This document shows positions 16,721 to 25,891 of a stretch of 64,000 nucleotides of DNA, one piece after another. The stretch covers positions 469,507 to 533,506 of the forward strand of contig NZ_AZEI01000076.1 of the NCBI RefSeq assembly GCF_001436255.1. Reading direction: 5' to 3'. The notes beneath the pieces are model-generated. The model did not search any database and was not told where the DNA came from. It worked only from the letters and a program-made list of their open reading frames with translations. A program made the translations under genes and the position numbers. This DNA comes from Lentilactobacillus rapi DSM 19907 = JCM 15042 (GTDB lineage Bacteria > Bacillota > Bacilli > Lactobacillales > Lactobacillaceae). Position 1 is the first letter of the stretch. Every line of letters starts with the position of its first letter.

Positions 16721-18195
16721 CTAGCCTTTAGCATTCTCTGGATGGCCTTGGAGGTAAATCGTGTGGGTATTCAAGAACTCGTCAATACCGTGCTTACCAT
16801 CGTCGCCACCGATACCTGATTGTTTCCAGCCAGCATGAGAACCATTCATAGCTTCAAAGTTGAATCGGTTGATGTAAGTTTCGCCGGCTTCAAGCTCATT
16901 AGCTGCTCTTGCTGCTGTATCAAGGTTTTGGGTGAAGATTGAAGAAGTCAGACCATACTTAGTATCATTGGCCATTTCAATGGCATCATCCAATGTCTTG
17001 AAAGTCAACACTGGTAAGACTGGACCGAAGACTTCATTTTGAACAATCTCTGAATCCTGTTTAACGTTAGTAATAACCGTTGGCTCGAAGTAAAAGCCAT
17101 CTTTGATCTTCAAGATGTGGCCGCCGGCAGTAATCTTGCCACCAGCTTCAACTGCTCGATCAACCAATCCGGATACTTTATCCAAGGCTGCTTGATTGAT
17201 AAGTGGACCCATGCCAATGTCTTCATGTTCCATTGGATCACCAACAGTGACTTCGGACATCTTCTTGGATAGTTTCTCGATTACTTCATCAGCAACATCT
17301 TCTTGAACGTAGAGTCGCTCACAGTTGTTGCAGATTTGGCCGTTGTTATCAATTCGGGAGTCAATGATTGATTGAACCGCAAAATCAATATCTGCATCTG
17401 AACAGATGATACCAGGTGCTTTACCACCCAATTCAAGGGATACTTTAGCCAGATGAGTTGCGGCTGCGTTCATAACTCGCATTCCTGAACTAGTAGCACC
17501 AGTTAAGCTGATAATGCCGACCTTGTCATTCTTCGTCAGCTCGTCACCAACAATCGAGCCTCGACCAGAAATAATGTTAACGACACCCTTTGGAATGCCA
17601 ACTTTTTCGACAGTCTTAGCAAATTCAAGTGCTAAGTTAGGGGTATCTGAACTTGGCTTCAACACAATTGTGTTACCAGTTACCAGCGCTGGCCCCATCT
17701 TACGAGCAATTAAGAAGAACGGGAAGTTCCATGGTAAAATTCCAACCGCAACCCCAATTGGTTGTTTGGCAATTAAAATATTTTCATTTGGATTTTCTGA
17801 TTGGAGGATTTCACCCTCATACGTTTTTGAAGCACTGCCCATGTAGTCAAAGTAATCAGCTGAAAATAGAATTTCAGTCATTGCTAATGACTTGATTTTT
17901 CCTTGCTCTTCTTGGAGCATTTCAGCAAAGTGATCCTTATTCTTTCGAATTTCGTCAGCGACAGCGTGTAATACTCGCCTCGTTTGGCAGCCGGAACTTT
18001 CTTCCAAGTCTTCTCGGCTTCATAAGCGGCATTAACGGCCTCGCGAGCTTCCTCACGAGTAGCTTCGGGAACTGTCGAAATTTCTTCACCAGTTGATGGG
18101 TTGAGAACTTTAATTTCGTTGCCTGATTCAGAATCTTTAAACTCGCCATTGATATACATTTGATAATGTTTCATAGAAACAGTATTTTGTGCCAT
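16721..18195 (-). pseudogene. aldA: NAD-dependent lactaldehyde dehydrogenase, frameshifted
   Basis: Repaired, this would be a 491-residue aldehyde dehydrogenase of the AldA type, oxidising lactaldehyde or, in reverse with an acyl precursor absent, serving C3 aldehyde balance. The N-terminal 70 residues (MKHYQMYINGEFKDSES, then AAKRGE) are in one frame; the rest, from VLHAVADEIRKNKDHF, is in another. A single base is missing near 17975 (between GGCGA and GTATTA on the minus strand). Downstream motifs are intact: GILPWNFPFFLIARK, the FTGS-like LTGATSSG, LELGGKAPG and the catalytic cysteine in NNGQICNNCERLYVQ. There is no slippery homopolymer at the site, so this is mutation or sequence error. 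Start ATG 18195 follows AAAGGAAG. A cre site lies upstream. Confidence 0.88.
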
Positions 18196-18499
18196 AATAT
18201 TTTGCTTCCTTTCAAAGACCTACCAGTTGCAATACATCGAACATCACAACATTTGAAAACAACTATCAAATCTAACAAGCAACTTGCTAAAGGCAACAAA
18301 TAGCTTCGATGTCTCCCCCCTTACATATGCCTGATTTACGCCTGATCGTATCATCAATCCAGCAAAGACGATTCATCTCACCACAGCCTGGATAAGTGGT
18401 TAACTTCCAGGCCAATACTCAGAAAATCAAGCCATTATCAGAAACCAGAACGGATCATTAATGGAAATGATGTTGATCAAGTCATTATCAGTAGCTATT

Positions 18500-18513
18500 T
18501 GTAACCGTTTACA
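18500..18513. promoter_or_regulatory. cre site (CcpA operator) upstream of aldA
   Basis: TGTAACCGTTTACA matches the cre consensus TGWAANCGNTNWCA at every fixed position. It lies about 305 bp upstream of the aldA start in a 633-bp gap. The distance leaves open whether it acts on aldA directly. A 94-codon open frame crossing this site and the next terminator is not considered a gene. Confidence 0.75.
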
Positions 18514-18717
18514 AATATCATTATATGCCCATCTTTTTTTAAATCAACTAAATGCAACTCGTTGTTTCACATGCCTAATTTACTGGCAATTAAGCGATCT
18601 TCCAGCTTTAATCGAATTAATTTCACAAGCCGATCAAGGCTGGATGACTTGTAACCCCCGTTTAGTTGGCTGGGCACTTAGCTTTAAATCATTGATTCCG
18701 GTCATTGAAACAAAAAA

Positions 18718-18778
18718 ACTAAGCTTAGATCGAATTAGTTGCTGACTGTCATCAATTGGTTAACGAGATCTAAGCTTA
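18718..18778 (-). terminator. Terminator after the alcohol dehydrogenase gene
   Basis: CTAAGCTTAGATC and GATCTAAGCTTAG form a 13-bp inverted repeat around a 34-nt loop; on the minus strand it is followed by TTTTTTTG. It lies 50-110 bp beyond the adh stop. The remaining part of the gap to aldA, apart from the cre site, shows nothing else I can name. Confidence 0.75.
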
Positions 18779-18828
18779 GATTATTTTGCTGGCTTTCAAA
18801 TATCTTAATGAGCCATTAGGCATTCATG

Positions 18829-19950
18829 TTATTTGCCAGGCACATAACTATCATCAATAATAAGGACTGGTTTAATCGTCTTGCCGCTGACAGAATCAGC
18901 GTTGGCTTGATTAATGTCTTCAAATTTGTAGAACTTTTCGGTCTTGTCGAAGTCAAACATCCCTAATTGGTAGAACTTGATCAAACGAGGAACATCGACT
19001 TGAGGAATTGAATCGCCCATGTTAACGCCGACAACTTTGCGATCACTGGTGCAAAGATCGTTCCAAGTATCAAGATCAATATGTTGATCAGTAACGGCAA
19101 TCGTTGCAGTCGTTCCACCTTGAGCCAAAGCCTGGATGGAATCCTCCATAACTTTCTTCACACCCGTTGTATCGACAGCGTAGTCAACACCGTGACCATC
19201 AGTCAAATCTTGGATTGCTTTAACCGCATCCTGATCCTTGCTGTTGATCGTATCAGTGGCGCCTAGTTCTTTAGCCAACTCAAGTCGTGATGGCACAATA
19301 TCAACGGCAATCACTTTGGTGCAACCAGAAATTCGGCCAGCCATCATAGCAGCCAATCCAACGGCCCCAGTTCCAAAGACAGCAATCGTTGAACCTGGTT
19401 CCGGCTTCAACGTGTTAAAGACGGTTCCACTCCCAGTTACGTAGCCACAGCCAAGCGGTCCAAGTTGACGAAGATCCAAGTCCTTAGGAACCTTCACAGC
19501 ATTTCGTTCGCGGACAACGGTTGTCGTGGTAAACGATGATTGATCAAACATATCGGCAACGTCATGCCCATTTTCAGTAAAGTGAGCACTCCCATCAGGA
19601 CGAACCCCTGACAAGTTATTTGCGGCATAGTTCAAACACTGAGTTGGAATTCCCTTTAAACAGTTAATGCAGTCGCCACACCCGTAGAAGGACAGGACAA
19701 CGTGGTCACCTGGCTTAAAGTTCTTAACCTCAGGGCCAACCTTTTCAACAATTCCAGAACCTTCATGGCCTAAAATAATTGGGTAGCCAATTTCTGCAGT
19801 TCCTTTTCGCAATGCTTCGTCAGAGTGACAGATTCCACTGGCAACCATATGGACTTGTAAATCGTCAGCTTGCATGTCTGCTAATTCAACATCGTCCTTG
19901 ATTTCAAAATCTCCGCCTTTTTTATTAACAACAGCTGCTTTGATTCGCAT
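18829..19950 (-). CDS. Zinc-dependent NAD alcohol dehydrogenase
   Basis: This 373-residue medium-chain dehydrogenase reduces aldehydes or oxidises alcohols with NAD. The catalytic zinc ligands lie in ASGICHSDEA and GHEGSG, the structural zinc in CGDCINCLKGIPTQC, and the Rossmann motif is GTGAVGLAAMMAG near residue 190. It resembles class III/aryl-alcohol type enzymes. The start at 19950 is chosen for GGAGATG nine bases upstream; a longer in-frame extension is hydrophobic and lacks such a site. It lies upstream of aldA on the same strand but with a terminator between. Together with the B12 genes and aldA it suggests metabolism of lactaldehyde and 1,2-propanediol; the substrate itself is inference. 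Confidence 0.88.
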   Translation of the reverse strand: MRIKAAVVNKKGGDFEIKDDVELADMQADDLQVHMVASGICHSDEALRKGTAEIGYPIILGHEGSGIVEKVGPEVKNFKPGDHVVLSFYGCGDCINCLKGIPTQCLNYAANNLSGVRPDGSAHFTENGHDVADMFDQSSFTTTTVVRERNAVKVPKDLDLRQLGPLGCGYVTGSGTVFNTLKPEPGSTIAVFGTGAVGLAAMMAGRISGCTKVIAVDIVPSRLELAKELGATDTINSKDQDAVKAIQDLTDGHGVDYAVDTTGVKKVMEDSIQALAQGGTTATIAVTDQHIDLDTWNDLCTSDRKVVGVNMGDSIPQVDVPRLIKFYQLGMFDFDKTEKFYKFEDINQANADSVSGKTIKPVLIIDDSYVPGK

Positions 19951-20077
19951 AATCACATCTCCAATAAATTTATTTGTTAATCGATGAGCAATCACAAGCA
20001 AATAAAAACCAATTATCAAAAACTAAAATAAGTGAACCTGAAAATTATTTTACATTTTTCATAATCGGCCCATCTGT

Positions 20078-20091
20078 TACAACCGCTTACA
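20078..20091. promoter_or_regulatory. cre-like site upstream of adh
   Basis: On the minus strand TGTAAGCGGTTGTA departs from the cre consensus at one position near its end, with extended partial symmetry. It is about 128 bp before the adh start, a normal place for CcpA repression or activation. Confidence 0.6.
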
Positions 20092-20222
20092 ACCCTAATA
20101 AGCTAAAGTTTACTAAAATCAACCAAGATGTGACGATTAACGGAAAACAACCAAATGAAGACAATTTAATGCTATCCTGCTTATTTTTACTTACTAAAGG
20201 TTTGTGAAAAATTCCAACAATT

Positions 20223-21401
20223 CTAGTTCCAATTTTCCCAAGTCGGGTTATTCAGTGTCCGAACGCGTAACATTTCTTCGGTTCCACTAAGCTCGGCAAC
20301 CATTTTTTGCACCATTTGATCAGATAATGATGTTAAGTCCGTATTCACAATTGTGTAAGCATACCCTTCTCTGGTATTTCCCATCATTTCTTTTACTGGC
20401 ACTTCATATTTGTTCAAAATGTCATTAACATCTGACCACAAACTTTCACGGGCATGCGAAAAGAATGTTAGCCGCTGTGGGCTGGTAAAGGGCAAATCAA
20501 CTTGCGGAAAGTTAACGGAACGGCGAACGGTGCCATACTCCAAAAAGTCGAGCAAGTTTTGCAAAATGGTGTTGGCAGAATGAGTCAATGCTTCAATCGT
20601 ATTGCCGCCCAGATGGGGTAATAACGTGATGTTTGGGTGGTCTTGCAATTCAGCCTTTGGAAAATCACTAATATAGCCGGCAATTTCGTTATGGTCAAGG
20701 GCAGAAATCACCGCAGCGTTGTCCACAATATCACCCCGGCCAAAGTTGAGCAGGTAGGCATTATCCCGCATGGTTTCAAAGCTCTTGGTTGAAAGCATCC
20801 CTTTGGTTTCATCTGTTAGCGGCAGTAAGACCACTACAAAATCAGCTAAGCTTAAAACTTCATCAATCGTTTCAAATTGCTGAACGTGACGCAGATTTTT
20901 GCGGCTGCGATTAAACCCAATCACTTGCATTCCCATATGATAACAAGAATCTGCGAGTCGTTGGCCAATCGTTCCCAACCCCAAAATGCCAATTGTTTTA
21001 CCATAGAGCTCCTCGCCGACAAAATCCCCCCGTTTGGCTTCAGCGGCTTCCTGCAAAGTTTCTCCTTCAGCGGCCTTCAAATTTTCCATCATCTCAACGG
21101 CGCCCTCAAGCGGCCGCACACAACGGAACAAATTTTGAATAATTAATTCTTTAACCGCATTGGCATTCACCCCAGGGGTATTGAAAACAGCGGTCCCATT
21201 GGCCGTGCAGGCGTTTAAGTTAATCGTATTAACGCCGGTCCCCGCGCGGGCAATCACCAATAATCGCTTAGAAATCAATTCATTATTGACGTGAGAACTT
21301 CTGACTAAAATTGCGTCTGGCGTGTCAGTATTGGATTCCTTAAAAATATCCCCGGCAAAGTCGGTTAAATCAAATCGGTCGATCGTTTTAACTTCGAACA
21401 T
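20223..21401 (-). CDS. serA: D-3-phosphoglycerate dehydrogenase
   Basis: It oxidises 3-phosphoglycerate as first step of serine synthesis. The 392-residue protein has the D-2-hydroxyacid dehydrogenase fold: RAGTGVNTINLNACTANG, the NAD motif GILGLGTIGQRLAD near residue 145, the catalytic arginine region NFGRGDIVD, and the catalytic histidine in LLPHLGGNTIEA. A C-terminal extension of about 90 residues is ACT-like, the serine-sensing position. Start 21401 follows AAAGGAG; the upstream in-frame extension lacks such a site. The usual partner serC is not adjacent. The gene is divergent from the acetyltransferase. Confidence 0.88.
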   Translation of the reverse strand: MFEVKTIDRFDLTDFAGDIFKESNTDTPDAILVRSSHVNNELISKRLLVIARAGTGVNTINLNACTANGTAVFNTPGVNANAVKELIIQNLFRCVRPLEGAVEMMENLKAAEGETLQEAAEAKRGDFVGEELYGKTIGILGLGTIGQRLADSCYHMGMQVIGFNRSRKNLRHVQQFETIDEVLSLADFVVVLLPLTDETKGMLSTKSFETMRDNAYLLNFGRGDIVDNAAVISALDHNEIAGYISDFPKAELQDHPNITLLPHLGGNTIEALTHSANTILQNLLDFLEYGTVRRSVNFPQVDLPFTSPQRLTFFSHARESLWSDVNDILNKYEVPVKEMMGNTREGYAYTIVNTDLTSLSDQMVQKMVAELSGTEEMLRVRTLNNPTWENWN

Positions 21402-21485
21402 TTTTTGAGCTCCTTTTAACTTTATTATTGTTAAACATATTATAATGGATAAATAGAAAAACATCTTGAGAAAGAGGTCCTGATT

Positions 21486-22112
21486 ATGCATATTGATTTT
21501 GTCAAACTATCAAAAGACAAGCCGACAATCGGCAAAGACACCCAAACTAAGAACACAACTTTTGGTGAATGGGTGGAGATTGGCGCCAGCAATTTAATCG
21601 ATAATAGTAGCATTGGCGACTATACCTATACAGGTCAATATTGTTTCATTCAGAATAGTGACTTGAAAAAGTTCATTAGTATGGCGGCAATGATCCGCAT
21701 CGGACCTACCAACCACCCTTACGACCGAGCCGCCCAGCACATTTCATTTTATAATGGCGGCGCGTATGGCTTCGGTCATCCCGACACCGAATTTCTCGAA
21801 CATCGAAAGACGATTCGAACCACCATTGGCAATGACGTCTGGATTGGGCATGGCGTGATTATCCAAGCTGGCGTGACGGTTGGCAATGGTGCCGTTATCG
21901 GTTCCGGGGCTGTCGTCACAAAAGACGTTGCTCCCTATACGATTGTCGGTGGCATCCCAGCCAAACCCATCAAGGATCGTTTCCCAGATGAAATCAAAGC
22001 TGATTTGCAAAAGATTGCTTGGTGGGATTGGTCAAGAGAAGATATCGAAAAGTATTACTTAGACTTCAGGCTGCCCATTAAGGAATTTATTGATAAGCAC
22101 TTGCCAAGATAA
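21486..22112 (+). CDS. Hexapeptide-repeat O-acetyltransferase
   Basis: The 208 residues contain left-handed beta-helix hexapeptides (IGDYTYTGQYCFIQNSDL, VWIGHGVIIQAGVTVGNGAVIGSGAVVTKDV) and a C-terminal IVGGIPAKPIKDRFPDEIKADLQKIAWWDW motif. This layout, including the NHPYDRAAQHISFY insertion, fits the transferase family often found in phosphonate operons as well as xenobiotic acetyltransferases. No phosphonate genes are near, so the acceptor is unknown. AGAAAGAGG lies upstream of the ATG. It is monocistronic and ends at a strong terminator. Confidence 0.82.
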   Translation: MHIDFVKLSKDKPTIGKDTQTKNTTFGEWVEIGASNLIDNSSIGDYTYTGQYCFIQNSDLKKFISMAAMIRIGPTNHPYDRAAQHISFYNGGAYGFGHPDTEFLEHRKTIRTTIGNDVWIGHGVIIQAGVTVGNGAVIGSGAVVTKDVAPYTIVGGIPAKPIKDRFPDEIKADLQKIAWWDWSREDIEKYYLDFRLPIKEFIDKHLPR

Positions 22113-22155
22113 CGCGGACTGCTCGTAAGTTCTATAAACTGAACCAGACAACGTG

Positions 22156-22208
22156 AGAGATCCAGTTAGAAAACTGATAAACGTCAGCTTCTAACTGGAT
22201 CTCTTTTT
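22156..22208. terminator. Terminator between convergent genes
   Basis: A hairpin with arms GAGATCCAGTTAGAA and TTCTAACTGGATCTC is followed by TTTTT. Confidence 0.88.
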
Positions 22209-22289
22209 GTTGCATCGAGGGTCAAGAGGATGATCAACCATGTGTCTTTCAAACTCACCGGCTCTAAAAAAGGACATTTACTGGTTTTA

Positions 22290-23765
22290 TCAGTTGGCGT
22301 CGCGCTTTGGTTTGTTCACTAACCAGCCACCCAAAAAGATGATCGCCGAGAGTACCACAGCAATTACAAACATTTTCTGATATGACTGTTGGGCAACTGC
22401 ATAAAACTGTGTGAGTAGGCTGGAATGGCCCTCGGTACGAGTTTGTAACAAATTGCGGTAATAAGATTCAATCGAACCATTCATATTAATTGAGCTAAAA
22501 CCCATCTGGACCACCGTCGCATAAATGGTTGGCGCAATTGTCAAGCCGATTTGACGACTCACGGACAATGTTCCCAGAGCAACCCCGTTATCTTTTTCGC
22601 CGGCAAACGTCGCCATTAACACTGAAAGTGGCGCTCCCATCAACATGCCAAAACCGATTCCGGCAATACTTGAACTCACCAGAAACCATAATGGGTTGGG
22701 ACTGGCAACGGCGACCAGGCCAAATCCAATTGCTGACAAGCCACCGGAGATAATGGTTGTTTTGGCAGCTCCGAGGCGGGAGACGAGTGAACCGCCAATC
22801 CCAGCTCCAACAATCGATCCTAACCCAATGCCACTCATCCAAATGCCACTATTGTCCGCCGAAATGCCATAACGTTGTTCCACAAAGCTTGGGATGAAGA
22901 TAAAGATAGCAATCAGCGCCCCAGAGAGAAGCCCCATTAACAGTGTTAATAGAAAGCCTTTGTTTTTTAGCAGCTGATAAGGCAAGAATGGGTCAACGGA
23001 TGCTGACACCCGTTTCTCAAACTGGAAAAACATCACTAATAATCCGATTCCCAACAGACCAGCCAACCACACTTGCGGCTTAATTAAACTCGCCAATAGC
23101 TGGCCGGTTTGTAAATTGCTAATGACAAACATCACGGCAAAAATTCCCAGGCTGAGCGTAATTAGGCCCTTTAAGTCTATTTTTTTATCAACCGCGCCTT
23201 TGGTTTCCGGTAATGTGGTTAGGCCACCGATAATAACCAAGAGTGCAATCGGCAAATTTACCAGGAATAACCAATTCCACCGACCAGTTAAATTAAGAAT
23301 TAGGCTCCCAAGATTGGGGCCAACCACCGACGCAATTCCGTTCACGGCACCTAGGATCCCCAACAAGCCTCCCTGGGCCGATTTTGGGTAAGCCGATAAA
23401 ATATGGCTTGAGGCGATGATGAAGATGCCACCTCCGCCAATTGATTGAAATATCCGGGCTGCCAAAAATAAGATAAACGATGAACTCATGGCAACCATGA
23501 GAGAACCAAGGGCAAAAATCGCAATTTCTATTAAGAATAATTTCTTGCGCCCATATTTATCCGCTAATTTGCCGACAATTGGTGTCGAAATTGCCATCCC
23601 CAGTGTATAAAGGGTGATGCCCCAAGTTCCCTGAACTTCACTGACATGAAACGAGTAATTAATACTGGTCAAGGCGCTGGCAATAATCCCGTTATCTAAT
23701 GCGGACATGAAGACACCGACAATTAAGGTGATCAATGCCAACGTGGCTGGTTGTTTTTTAGTCAT
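22290..23765 (-). CDS. MFS exporter, DHA2 family
   Basis: The 491-residue protein has 14 predicted membrane helices with DHA2 motifs: MSALDNGIIASALTSIN at helix 1, GKLADKYGRKKLFL in the loop after helix 2 (motif A), RIFQSIGGGGIFIIASS, and GPNLGSLILNLTGRWNWLFLVNLP (motif C). A soluble loop near residue 420-470 precedes the last helix. Start 23765 follows AGGAGAGGAG. It lies 32 bp after the HsmA-like gene, and both share the operator-rich promoter at 24222-24285. Proton-driven efflux of hydrophobic compounds is the family role; the substrate is unknown. Confidence 0.88.
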   Translation of the reverse strand: MTKKQPATLALITLIVGVFMSALDNGIIASALTSINYSFHVSEVQGTWGITLYTLGMAISTPIVGKLADKYGRKKLFLIEIAIFALGSLMVAMSSSFILFLAARIFQSIGGGGIFIIASSHILSAYPKSAQGGLLGILGAVNGIASVVGPNLGSLILNLTGRWNWLFLVNLPIALLVIIGGLTTLPETKGAVDKKIDLKGLITLSLGIFAVMFVISNLQTGQLLASLIKPQVWLAGLLGIGLLVMFFQFEKRVSASVDPFLPYQLLKNKGFLLTLLMGLLSGALIAIFIFIPSFVEQRYGISADNSGIWMSGIGLGSIVGAGIGGSLVSRLGAAKTTIISGGLSAIGFGLVAVASPNPLWFLVSSSIAGIGFGMLMGAPLSVLMATFAGEKDNGVALGTLSVSRQIGLTIAPTIYATVVQMGFSSINMNGSIESYYRNLLQTRTEGHSSLLTQFYAVAQQSYQKMFVIAVVLSAIIFLGGWLVNKPKRDAN

Positions 23766-23797
23766 TAAATTCTCCTCTCCTATCACTCACAAACGCG

Positions 23798-24181
23798 TTA
23801 GTTGCTCATACCGATAACCAAGCCAGCTAGATATGGAACTAACCAGAAAATCCAAACCATTAAGCTGAACTTATGAAAGTTGACTTTTGATTTGGACCGC
23901 CCCATAAACAGAACATAGCCTGCCCAGACAAAGTGAAAAGCCATTAACACAATGGCCGCAATCCCCGTCACCAAGTGAAGTTGTGGCGTCGTGGTTGCCG
24001 TCGCATTGGCAATCGAGGACATGATCGTGGTCCCGGTTGTGTCAAAGAGCAATCCTAATCCGAAATAGATTAAATGTTTTAATTTTAGAACCCCGGCCTT
24101 TCGTTCAGAAAAGACGCCGATTGTGTAAAACACAAGTGCCAAGCTAATGATAATGATTGCCGAAATTAATTTAATGTCCAT
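23798..24181 (-). CDS. HsmA-family four-helix membrane protein
   Basis: The 127-residue protein has four hydrophobic segments and conserved HLVTGIAAIVLMAFHFVWA and WIFWLVPYLAGLVIG elements typical of the small HsmA family. No biochemical function is established to my knowledge; it often accompanies transporters. It is the first gene of an operon with the DHA2 exporter and sits directly behind two operator palindromes. The TTGTGCCTCC region upstream gives a weak ribosome site. Confidence 0.7.
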   Translation of the reverse strand: MDIKLISAIIIISLALVFYTIGVFSERKAGVLKLKHLIYFGLGLLFDTTGTTIMSSIANATATTTPQLHLVTGIAAIVLMAFHFVWAGYVLFMGRSKSKVNFHKFSLMVWIFWLVPYLAGLVIGMSN

Positions 24182-24221
24182 AATATTTTGTGCCTCCGTC
24201 GTTTATAGTTGTTAAATCGTT

Positions 24222-24285
24222 AAGTGACATCGTGTCACTTTTATTGATGAACTTATCTTAGCACACAAATGACACGGTGTCACTA
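24222..24285 (-). promoter_or_regulatory. Promoter with two operator palindromes for the HsmA/MFS operon
   Basis: Two copies of one dyad are present: AAGTGACA-TCG-TGTCACTT (24222-24240) and AATGACA-CGG-TGTCACT (24268-24284). On the minus strand a promoter can be read as GTGACA, 17 bp, TAAGAT with an extended TG, so the distal dyad overlaps the -35 and the proximal dyad lies just after the start of transcription. This is the classic layout for repression by a TetR-family dimer. No such regulator is encoded next door; the nearest TetR gene (33.4 kb) has a different operator. Confidence 0.8.
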
Positions 24286-24433
24286 ATTTTGTCATTTTTA
24301 TTGTTAATTTAACTGGAAAACGCCGGCAATCTTTCAGTAAAAACATTTTTCTTGTTAGAATTCTATTTTCATGGGTTATTTTTTGCTATAATTAATTGGT
24401 ATATTAACAAAGGGTCATATTGGAGGAACAAGC

Positions 24434-25027
24434 ATGTCTGATGAAAAGACAAAATCCTGTGTTATGTGTGGAAAAACAATTCCTGCATACTCAAACTTTT
24501 GTCCATACTGTGGCGCCAAACAGCCATGGCTTGAAGAAAATGAAGAATCTAATAAACGGGTTGGCCGCCTGCTTAAATGGTATGAAAAGCCATTTGGTAA
24601 GTTCGTTAGTTTGACCGCTGCCGTTTTAGTTGTCCTTGCTGTCGGGAGTTCATGCAGTCTCCATGACGGTCCCAGCCACACTAAAATCGAACGGGAATTA
24701 AATCAGTACCTATTTGATGCCCGGCCCAACACGGTTTACGGCAAAGATCCCAGTATTAAGGTGGATAAAAACAAAGGGATTACCGTCAAAATCTCCAAAA
24801 CTAGTTCTGCAGTTAAGCAGCTTAAAAAGGGCAACCCTGCTAAATGGAATATAATGGTCAGGAAATTGAAAGACCGGTCGCGGGCTTTCGCTGGCATTTA
24901 CGCTAATCAAAAATATTCTGACATCAAGGTAAAAACCAAGAAGGTCAAGGGTGACGCTAAACAGACCCTTCTCAAGGTAAATCTCGGCAAAGTCACTTAT
25001 AACGTTGCTGATAAGTACAGCAAATAG
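24434..25027 (+). CDS. Zinc-ribbon membrane protein of unknown function
   Basis: This 197-residue protein starts with a zinc ribbon (CVMCGKTIPAYSNFCPYCGAK: two CxxC pairs), followed by a charged linker, one membrane helix (VSLTAAVLVVLAVGSSC, residues about 56-73) and a basic extracytoplasmic domain of about 120 residues with many lysines. Such zinc-ribbon-TM proteins are common in Firmicutes without assigned function. TTGGAGG lies before the ATG and an extended -10 TGCTATAAT (24384-24392) just upstream. It is divergent from the HsmA/MFS operon and monocistronic. Confidence 0.72.
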   Translation: MSDEKTKSCVMCGKTIPAYSNFCPYCGAKQPWLEENEESNKRVGRLLKWYEKPFGKFVSLTAAVLVVLAVGSSCSLHDGPSHTKIERELNQYLFDARPNTVYGKDPSIKVDKNKGITVKISKTSSAVKQLKKGNPAKWNIMVRKLKDRSRAFAGIYANQKYSDIKVKTKKVKGDAKQTLLKVNLGKVTYNVADKYSK

Positions 25028-25044
25028 TCACCTGAACGACAATT

Positions 25045-25080
25045 AACGCCTCAACCAATTAAGTTGGCGAGGCGTTTTTT
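25045..25080 (+). terminator. Terminator after the zinc-ribbon gene
   Basis: AACGCCTC pairs with GAGGCGTT with an inner CCAA/TTGG pair, followed by TTTTTT. Confidence 0.88.
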
Positions 25081-25155
25081 CGACCCTTCAGCGAATTAAG
25101 TGATAATCTGAAATTATAATTAAGATAGAAAATCAACTGATATGAGGTGAGATAA

Positions 25156-25659
25156 ATGGCAGAAAGTCAAAGTGGCGTCCAAATTTATCATCAGCTTTTT
25201 GGAACTGAAGTCCATGATCCGCGGATTATGTTTGAAATGTTAACAGTCAACGTCTTCCAACCGGGATTGAATTGGCGGGTCGCCGCAAGTAAGATTCCAG
25301 TTTTTGAAAAGGTATTTAAGCATTTTGACGTCAACCAAATTGCGAATTTTACCGAAATGGATTTGGAGGCCCTCGAAGAAGACCCTGAAATGATTCGAAA
25401 TCCCAGAAAAATTAGAGCAGTTGTCCAAAATGCCCGGGCAACGCTCAATCTCTCTCCAGAGTTTAAAGATTTAGCCGATTATTTATGGTCCTTTAAGCCA
25501 ACGAAAAATATCGTTGAAGGATCGTTGGGCCACGACTCCCACGGCTTAGGCGCCACCGTTGCTAAAGACATGAAGAAACGAGGGTTTACTTTCGTTGGAC
25601 CAACCACGATGGAGCTACGACTAGTCGGAACAGGAATTTTGAAACATCAGGACGGATAG
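25156..25659 (+). CDS. Tag-like protein (methyladenine glycosylase fold, atypical)
   Basis: The 167 residues align by eye with DNA-3-methyladenine glycosylase I: FEMLTVNVFQPGLNWRVAASK corresponds to the Tag helix FEMICLEGQQAGLSW, and KIRAVVQNARATLNL, FKDLADYLWSF and ALKKRGF-like AKDMKKRGFTFVGPTT follow. However, the N-terminal cysteine and C-terminal cysteine of Tag's zinc site are not visible, and the position of the key glutamate of E. coli Tag (Glu38) is asparagine. It may have altered specificity or be a non-glycosylase relative. The start follows GAGGTGAG. It is monocistronic and convergent with the B3/B4 gene. Confidence 0.75.
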   Translation: MAESQSGVQIYHQLFGTEVHDPRIMFEMLTVNVFQPGLNWRVAASKIPVFEKVFKHFDVNQIANFTEMDLEALEEDPEMIRNPRKIRAVVQNARATLNLSPEFKDLADYLWSFKPTKNIVEGSLGHDSHGLGATVAKDMKKRGFTFVGPTTMELRLVGTGILKHQDG

Positions 25660-25787
25660 AAACTGATTGTTGTCGCTTGATGGCAAAAATCATGATTTCT
25701 GATTGACATCAATGGAGGCTACAAGTCTCATTGATATTTTGAATATGAGTTAGACTCGACCCTGGATCAAAAACCATTTTAGCCAAC

Positions 25788-25846
25788 AGAAGCCAATCAA
25801 CCAGACATTTTAATTTGGAATGTCTGGTTGATTGGCTTCTATTTTT
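25788..25846. terminator. Terminator between convergent genes
   Basis: A 22-bp perfect inverted repeat (beginning AGAAGCCAATC, ending GATTGGCTTCT) with a 9-nt loop is followed by ATTTTT; the loop on the minus strand reads CCAAATTAA. Confidence 0.88.
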
Positions 25847-25891
25847 AAATCAACTCGCTGAGAATATCGATTTCCGTGGGATTATTGGCAC

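Noticed and set aside
17940..18010. Programmed frameshift in aldA
   Set aside because: There is no slippery heptamer or homopolymer at the junction, and the family is not known to use frameshifting.
18461..18745. 94-codon open frame between adh and aldA
   Set aside because: It covers a cre site and the adh terminator, and has no recognisable product.
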